Shown in pieces: positions 27,372 through 30,647 of a stretch of DNA of 30,647 nt (positions are counted from its first letter, which is position 1; every line of letters starts with the position of its first letter). The position numbers were made by a program, and so were the translations under genes. The notes beneath the pieces are model-generated. The model was not told the DNA's origin. It saw nothing but the letters and a program-made list of their open reading frames with translations, and did no database searches. This DNA is from an uncultured Lachnoanaerobaculum sp. (GTDB lineage: Bacteria > Bacillota > Clostridia > Lachnospirales > Lachnospiraceae): assembly GCF_938015485.1 (NCBI RefSeq), contig NZ_CALLVU010000013.1:1-30647 (forward strand), given 5' to 3'.

Positions 27372-27529
27372 AGACTGATGCGGATTTTCAGGCGATGTTT
27401 TACTTATTTGTAAATCATCACTGGAGCCCTTCAGTCTTTTTTGATGCGCATTTTTCTGACAAATTGCTTATAAAGCACTTTATCAGAAAAGAGGTAGAAG
27501 AAGCTAAAGAGAGAGAGGAGGCGTACTGA
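27365..27529 (+). CDS. -1 frame extension of the tail assembly chaperone
   Basis: After slipping at 27359-27365, translation continues CTC-ATA-GAG-ACT for 54 codons to the TGA at 27527-27529, giving a fusion of about 200 aa. The extension (ADFQAMFYLFVNHHWSPSVF, then KHFIRKEVEEAKEREEAY) carries the HHWSPS-type motif and charged end of chaperone C-terminal domains. It has no start codon or ribosome site that fits an independent gene. Its stop overlaps the ATG of the tape measure gene (TGATG). Confidence 0.82.
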   Translation, partial: LIETDADFQAMFYLFVNHHWSPSVFFDAHFSDKLLIKHFIRKEVEEAKEREEAY

Positions 27530-29700
27530 TGGCAAGGCAAGTAGATGTTGAGTTTCGATTTTTAGATAATTTTTCAAGCAGCTTTAGACAGGCTATGGGT
27601 ACGCTTTCAAGCGGTACTGCTGCGAGTGTAAAAGCTTGGAAGAGCGTTGAAAAGATGGGCAAGGGTATAAGCGACCTTGGCGCAAAGATTACGGCAGGCG
27701 TCACAGTTCCGATTGTGGGACTTGGCGCTACTTCTTTTAAAAGTTTCGGTGAAGTAGATAAGACACTTAAGCTTGTAGGAAAGACTATGGGAAGCACATC
27801 TGAAGATGCGAAGATGCTTGAAGGTGCTATAAAGACGGCGGCGTCAAACTCGACTTTCGGCATGCAGGATGCGGCGGATGCTTCCTTGAACTTTGCAAGA
27901 CAAGGCTTTAATGCAGCACAGGCGGCGGATATGATTTCGCCTGCGATGAACCTTGCAGCAGGCACAGCTTCAGACCTTACGATGGTCACAGGCGGTCTTG
28001 GAAATACCTTGAAAGCTTTCGGAGCGGATGCAAATGAGGCGACACACTATGCCGACATGATGGCCAAAGCGCAAGCACAGGCCAACACGGATGTAACAGG
28101 TTTGTTTGATGCCATGAGTATTGCAGGTTCTACAGCAAATACAGTCGGATGGAGTTTTTCCGATTTGGCGGTTTTGACGGGCGTATTTGGAGACCACAGT
28201 ATAGGAGCATCTGAGGGAGCTACCGCACTTAATACCGGTCTTATGAGACTAGCAAGCCCCGCAAAAGAAGGTGCTATCTGGATGGAGGCTTTAGGTATAA
28301 ATGTCTTTAATACAGACGGAAGTCTTAAGAGCATGCCTGAGACAATCGGAACATTGCAAAAAGGCTTTGCAGGCCTTAGCGACCAACAACAACTTGCGGC
28401 CGCTGCAGCTATATTCGGAAAGAATCAAGCTGCAAAGTGGGTAACGCTTATAAACGGTCCGGGAACCGAAGCACTACAAGGTTATAAAGACAGCATAGAA
28501 GGCGCGACGGGAGCATCGAAAGAGATGGCCGATGCGCTTATGAGCGGTCCGGGTGGTGCTGTAGAAAAGCTTAAGTCGTCATTTGACGTATTTAAGTATA
28601 GTGCAGGTTCCGCGATAGCCGATGCGGTAGTACCGTTTATAAATAAAATAACAGAATTACTTGATAAATTTAATCAGATGAGCCCCGAACAACAAAAGCA
28701 GATTGCAAAGTGGGCGGCAATGGCAGCGGCTGTCGGACCGGCTATTTTGCTGTTTGGTAAAACAGTAAGCACAATCGGCAAAGTCGGAGGTGCTTTCGCA
28801 AAACTGGGAAGATTTGCAAGCATCGCTACAAGGGGATTCCGCGGACTTTCGGCAGGCGGAAGCATCTTAAGAACGGCAATAGCGGCGATAGCATCACCCG
28901 CGGGCATTGTAATAGCCGCGATAGTTGGTATTACTGTGGTAGTGATTGCAATAATTACGCATTTTAATACCTTTAAGGCTGCATTAAATACCACATCTCC
29001 GACAATGCAGAAGCTGAAGGCTAATTTTGAAGCTATAAAAGCAAAAATAATGCCTTTAATTCCAATTATTCAAAAAGTTGGTGCGGTTGTGATGGACGTA
29101 CTTGGCCACGGCATAGCAGCAGCGGCAGGTATTGCGATATCAACGTTTGCGGGACTTATAAACGGCATTATCGACTATGTAAAAGGCATTATGCAAACAT
29201 TTAAAGGCCTTATAACCTTTATTAAAGGTGTCTTCACAGGTGACTGGAAGATGGCTTGGCAAGGTATCAAGGACTTCTTTGCTGGCATAGTAAAAATGAT
29301 TATGGCACCGCTCAACACTCTAAAGAGTGCAATCGGCGGAGTAATCGACGGAGCGAAAGGCCTTGCAAGCTTTATAACGGGCGGCGGAAAGTCGTCTGCT
29401 GCAAGCGTGCCTGCGAAGGCTACAGGCGACCTTAACTGGATGGGCGGTCTTGTACAGGTAAGTGAAAAAGGCGGAGAGATTATCGACCTGCCACATGGCT
29501 CAAGGATATATCCACACGATGAAAGCGTGCGAATGGGTAAGGCAGGCGGTAGCACTAATATCAATATTCCAAAATTGGCCGACCAAATCATTGTAAGAGA
29601 AGAGGCGGATATACCTAAGATAGGCAAAGCCGTAGCAAGAGAGATTATAGCATCAAGAAGAAATAGAGGAGGTATGAGCTTTAGTGCAAATATGGCTTAA
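27529..29700 (+). CDS. Tail tape measure protein
   Basis: A 723-aa tape measure protein that sets tail length. The N-terminal 350 residues are helical with the TP901-type pattern (GKGISDLGAKITAGVTVPIV, NFARQGFNAAQAADMISPAM, TALNTGLMRLASPAKEG). A hydrophobic stretch around residues 455-480 (SPAGIVIAAIVGITVVVIAI) is of the membrane-crossing kind. The C-terminal part carries AWQGIKDFFAGIVKMI and a basic end. At about 0.15 nm per residue the tail would be near 110 nm (estimate). ATG 27529 overlaps the previous stop; overlaps the next gene by 17 bases. Confidence 0.95.
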   Translation: MARQVDVEFRFLDNFSSSFRQAMGTLSSGTAASVKAWKSVEKMGKGISDLGAKITAGVTVPIVGLGATSFKSFGEVDKTLKLVGKTMGSTSEDAKMLEGAIKTAASNSTFGMQDAADASLNFARQGFNAAQAADMISPAMNLAAGTASDLTMVTGGLGNTLKAFGADANEATHYADMMAKAQAQANTDVTGLFDAMSIAGSTANTVGWSFSDLAVLTGVFGDHSIGASEGATALNTGLMRLASPAKEGAIWMEALGINVFNTDGSLKSMPETIGTLQKGFAGLSDQQQLAAAAAIFGKNQAAKWVTLINGPGTEALQGYKDSIEGATGASKEMADALMSGPGGAVEKLKSSFDVFKYSAGSAIADAVVPFINKITELLDKFNQMSPEQQKQIAKWAAMAAAVGPAILLFGKTVSTIGKVGGAFAKLGRFASIATRGFRGLSAGGSILRTAIAAIASPAGIVIAAIVGITVVVIAIITHFNTFKAALNTTSPTMQKLKANFEAIKAKIMPLIPIIQKVGAVVMDVLGHGIAAAAGIAISTFAGLINGIIDYVKGIMQTFKGLITFIKGVFTGDWKMAWQGIKDFFAGIVKMIMAPLNTLKSAIGGVIDGAKGLASFITGGGKSSAASVPAKATGDLNWMGGLVQVSEKGGEIIDLPHGSRIYPHDESVRMGKAGGSTNINIPKLADQIIVREEADIPKIGKAVAREIIASRRNRGGMSFSANMA

Positions 29701-30352
29701 GAGTAGCAGTCCGATGCGCTTCCCTGTGCTTCCTTCAGAATATAAAATTCAAGGAAGCAGGGGAGTGGAGACTGTAAATATAAACGCCCTTGGGGAAGTA
29801 GACCTTGGCGGAATGAGGGGACTGAGAACAGTCTCCTTTTCTTCTTTTTTCCCGAAGCGGTATAACTCCGGATACTGCGAATTTAGGAGAATTAAAAATC
29901 CTATGCAGTACGTCAAACAGATAGAAAGAATAATGTCAGGCGGTCCGACTAAGATAATAATCACTGGAACGCCTATAAATTTCCCATGTAGGGTAACTTC
30001 TTTCGAGTGGGGAGAAGATGACGGCACGGGAGATGTAAGTTTTTCTATAAGTTTAAAAGAGCATAGGAAGATAGCGATAAGTCAGTCAAGTGTTGTTGCC
30101 GAGTCGGGTGCCACGGGTGGAGATGCTTCACAGGCCGCAGGTGCTGATGCAGCGTCAAAGGATGCTACAAAAAGAGAAGATACAAGGGAAAAGCCGAAGA
30201 CTTATACGGTAAAAAGAGGCGACTGTTTGAGCTCAATCGCAAGAAAGCTTACAGGTTCTTCAGACTGGCACGCTTTGTATGAACAAAACAAAGGTATTAT
30301 CGGTAGCAATCCAAACCTTATAAAAGACGGTATAGTCTTAGTAATTCCGTGA
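29684..30352 (+). CDS. xkdP: LysM-containing tail/baseplate protein (XkdP-like)
   Basis: A 222-aa protein. The N-terminal domain (residues 1-125) has the XkdP pattern MQIWL ... RFPVLPSEYKIQGSRGVETV and SFSSFFPKRYN. A Ser/Ala/Thr-rich linker (130-165) leads to a C-terminal LysM domain: KTYTVKRGDCLSSIARKLTG ... WHALYEQNKGIIGSNPNLIK. LysM binds peptidoglycan, suiting a baseplate or hub spike that meets the wall. The start is GTG 29684, because the conserved IWL lies right after it; GAGGAGG is 13 bases upstream, a little far. Confidence 0.88.
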   Translation: MQIWLKSSSPMRFPVLPSEYKIQGSRGVETVNINALGEVDLGGMRGLRTVSFSSFFPKRYNSGYCEFRRIKNPMQYVKQIERIMSGGPTKIIITGTPINFPCRVTSFEWGEDDGTGDVSFSISLKEHRKIAISQSSVVAESGATGGDASQAAGADAASKDATKREDTREKPKTYTVKRGDCLSSIARKLTGSSDWHALYEQNKGIIGSNPNLIKDGIVLVIP

Positions 30353-30360
30353 GGTAGTCT

Positions 30361-30647
30361 ATGAAGATAAATCTTATAAAAGATACGGGAGTTATATATA
30401 ACATCACAAATGCGGTATCTAGGATTGTGTGGAAAGGTTCGGCAAGTGAGGCGGCAAGAAGTGTAGATTTTGACTACATAAATGCGCCTTATGATAATAC
30501 TGTAAATCTTCCAAATATCGCGACTGGCGACTATATATCACTTGAGGATACGAAAGAAGGTGAAATCTTTTTTGGCCAGATTTTCGGTATAGAAAAATCA
30601 AGTCAGACCGGCACGATATCCTTTACGGCTTACGATATGATGAAGCA
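30361..30647 (+). CDS. xkdQ: Baseplate hub protein, XkdQ-like (partial, runs off window)
   Basis: ATG at 30361 with GAGGT nearby; 95 codons are in the window with no stop. The sequence MKINLIKDTGVIYNITNAVS RIVW, then GSASEAARSVDFDYINAPYD, TGDYISLEDTKEGEIFFGQI and TGTISFTAYDMMK matches the beginning of XkdQ/gpD-type hub proteins, which have the phrase 'FTAYDMM'. Its position after the LysM gene fits. The larger part is outside. Confidence 0.85.
   Translation, partial: MKINLIKDTGVIYNITNAVSRIVWKGSASEAARSVDFDYINAPYDNTVNLPNIATGDYISLEDTKEGEIFFGQIFGIEKSSQTGTISFTAYDMMK

Noticed and set aside
27422..27445. ACTG...CAGT hairpin with T tract inside the chaperone extension
   Set aside because: Four base pairs only, and within a coding frame; too weak to call as a terminator or frameshift stimulator.
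29175..29627. Long antisense frame inside the tape measure gene
   Set aside because: A shadow of the coding frame with proline-rich composition and no ribosome site; similar shadows over capsid, sheath and terminase genes were also left out.

Overview
The window is a host/prophage junction followed by about 30 kb of a temperate tailed phage. Bases 1-~84 are the 3' end of a 23S rRNA gene, followed by a tRNA-Gly(GCC) gene with its own promoter. A tyrosine integrase lies just downstream and converges on the tRNA, so the left attachment site is probably at or beside the tRNA 3' end; the right end is outside the window. AT-rich, AGGAGG-type Firmicutes signals, AT-rich codon use and the gene families suggest a Clostridia host, probably Lachnospiraceae (inference, no marker gene seen).

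Layout. (1) 300-3070, lysogeny: integrase (-), a promoter-driven small structured RNA next to it (+), a lipoprotein cargo gene (-), a 36-codon gene (+) whose promoter spacer holds a near-consensus Gram-positive LexA box, a short XRE repressor without a peptidase domain (-), and a divergent promoter pair with two related 12-bp operators. (2) 2815-10773, early genes: small unknown proteins, a BRO/KilA-C antirepressor, a YqaJ-type exonuclease, a broken DUF1351 gene, RecT, a replication initiator with an embedded degenerate HNH-like zinc module and an iteron-like candidate origin, and RusA. (3) 10967-15991, accessory genes: a PAPS-reductase-like PP-loop protein, a DUF4406 protein, many small unknown genes (some recently duplicated), a MazG-like protein, and an ArpU/sigma-like late regulator. 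(4) 15992-17776, an unusual regulatory island: three copies of CCANATTGGAA, a large dyad, two promoters carrying the same palindrome ACGC-NTT-GCGT between -35 and -10, two hairpins with different stems but the same loop AGCCGACCAAG, and a small XRE gene between two genes of unknown role. (5) 17788-17972, three successive terminators. (6) 17997-30647, late genes: HNH nuclease, small and large terminase, portal, ClpP-like protease, HK97-type capsid, connector genes, sheath, tube, a tail chaperone with a -1 frameshift site, tape measure, LysM baseplate protein and a baseplate hub protein cut by the window end. A sheath gene with an HK97-type head makes this a myovirus-morphology phage with a PBSX-like tail.

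How it works together (inference): the repressor has no autocleavage domain, so SOS induction more plausibly acts through the LexA-boxed 36-aa peptide. The YqaJ exonuclease, RecT and RusA form a recombination set and the iteron-bearing Rep protein starts replication. The sigma-like regulator then turns on the late genes. The best candidates for something undescribed are the 16.2-17.8 kb operator/hairpin island, the SOS-controlled micro-gene and the integrase-linked RNA.
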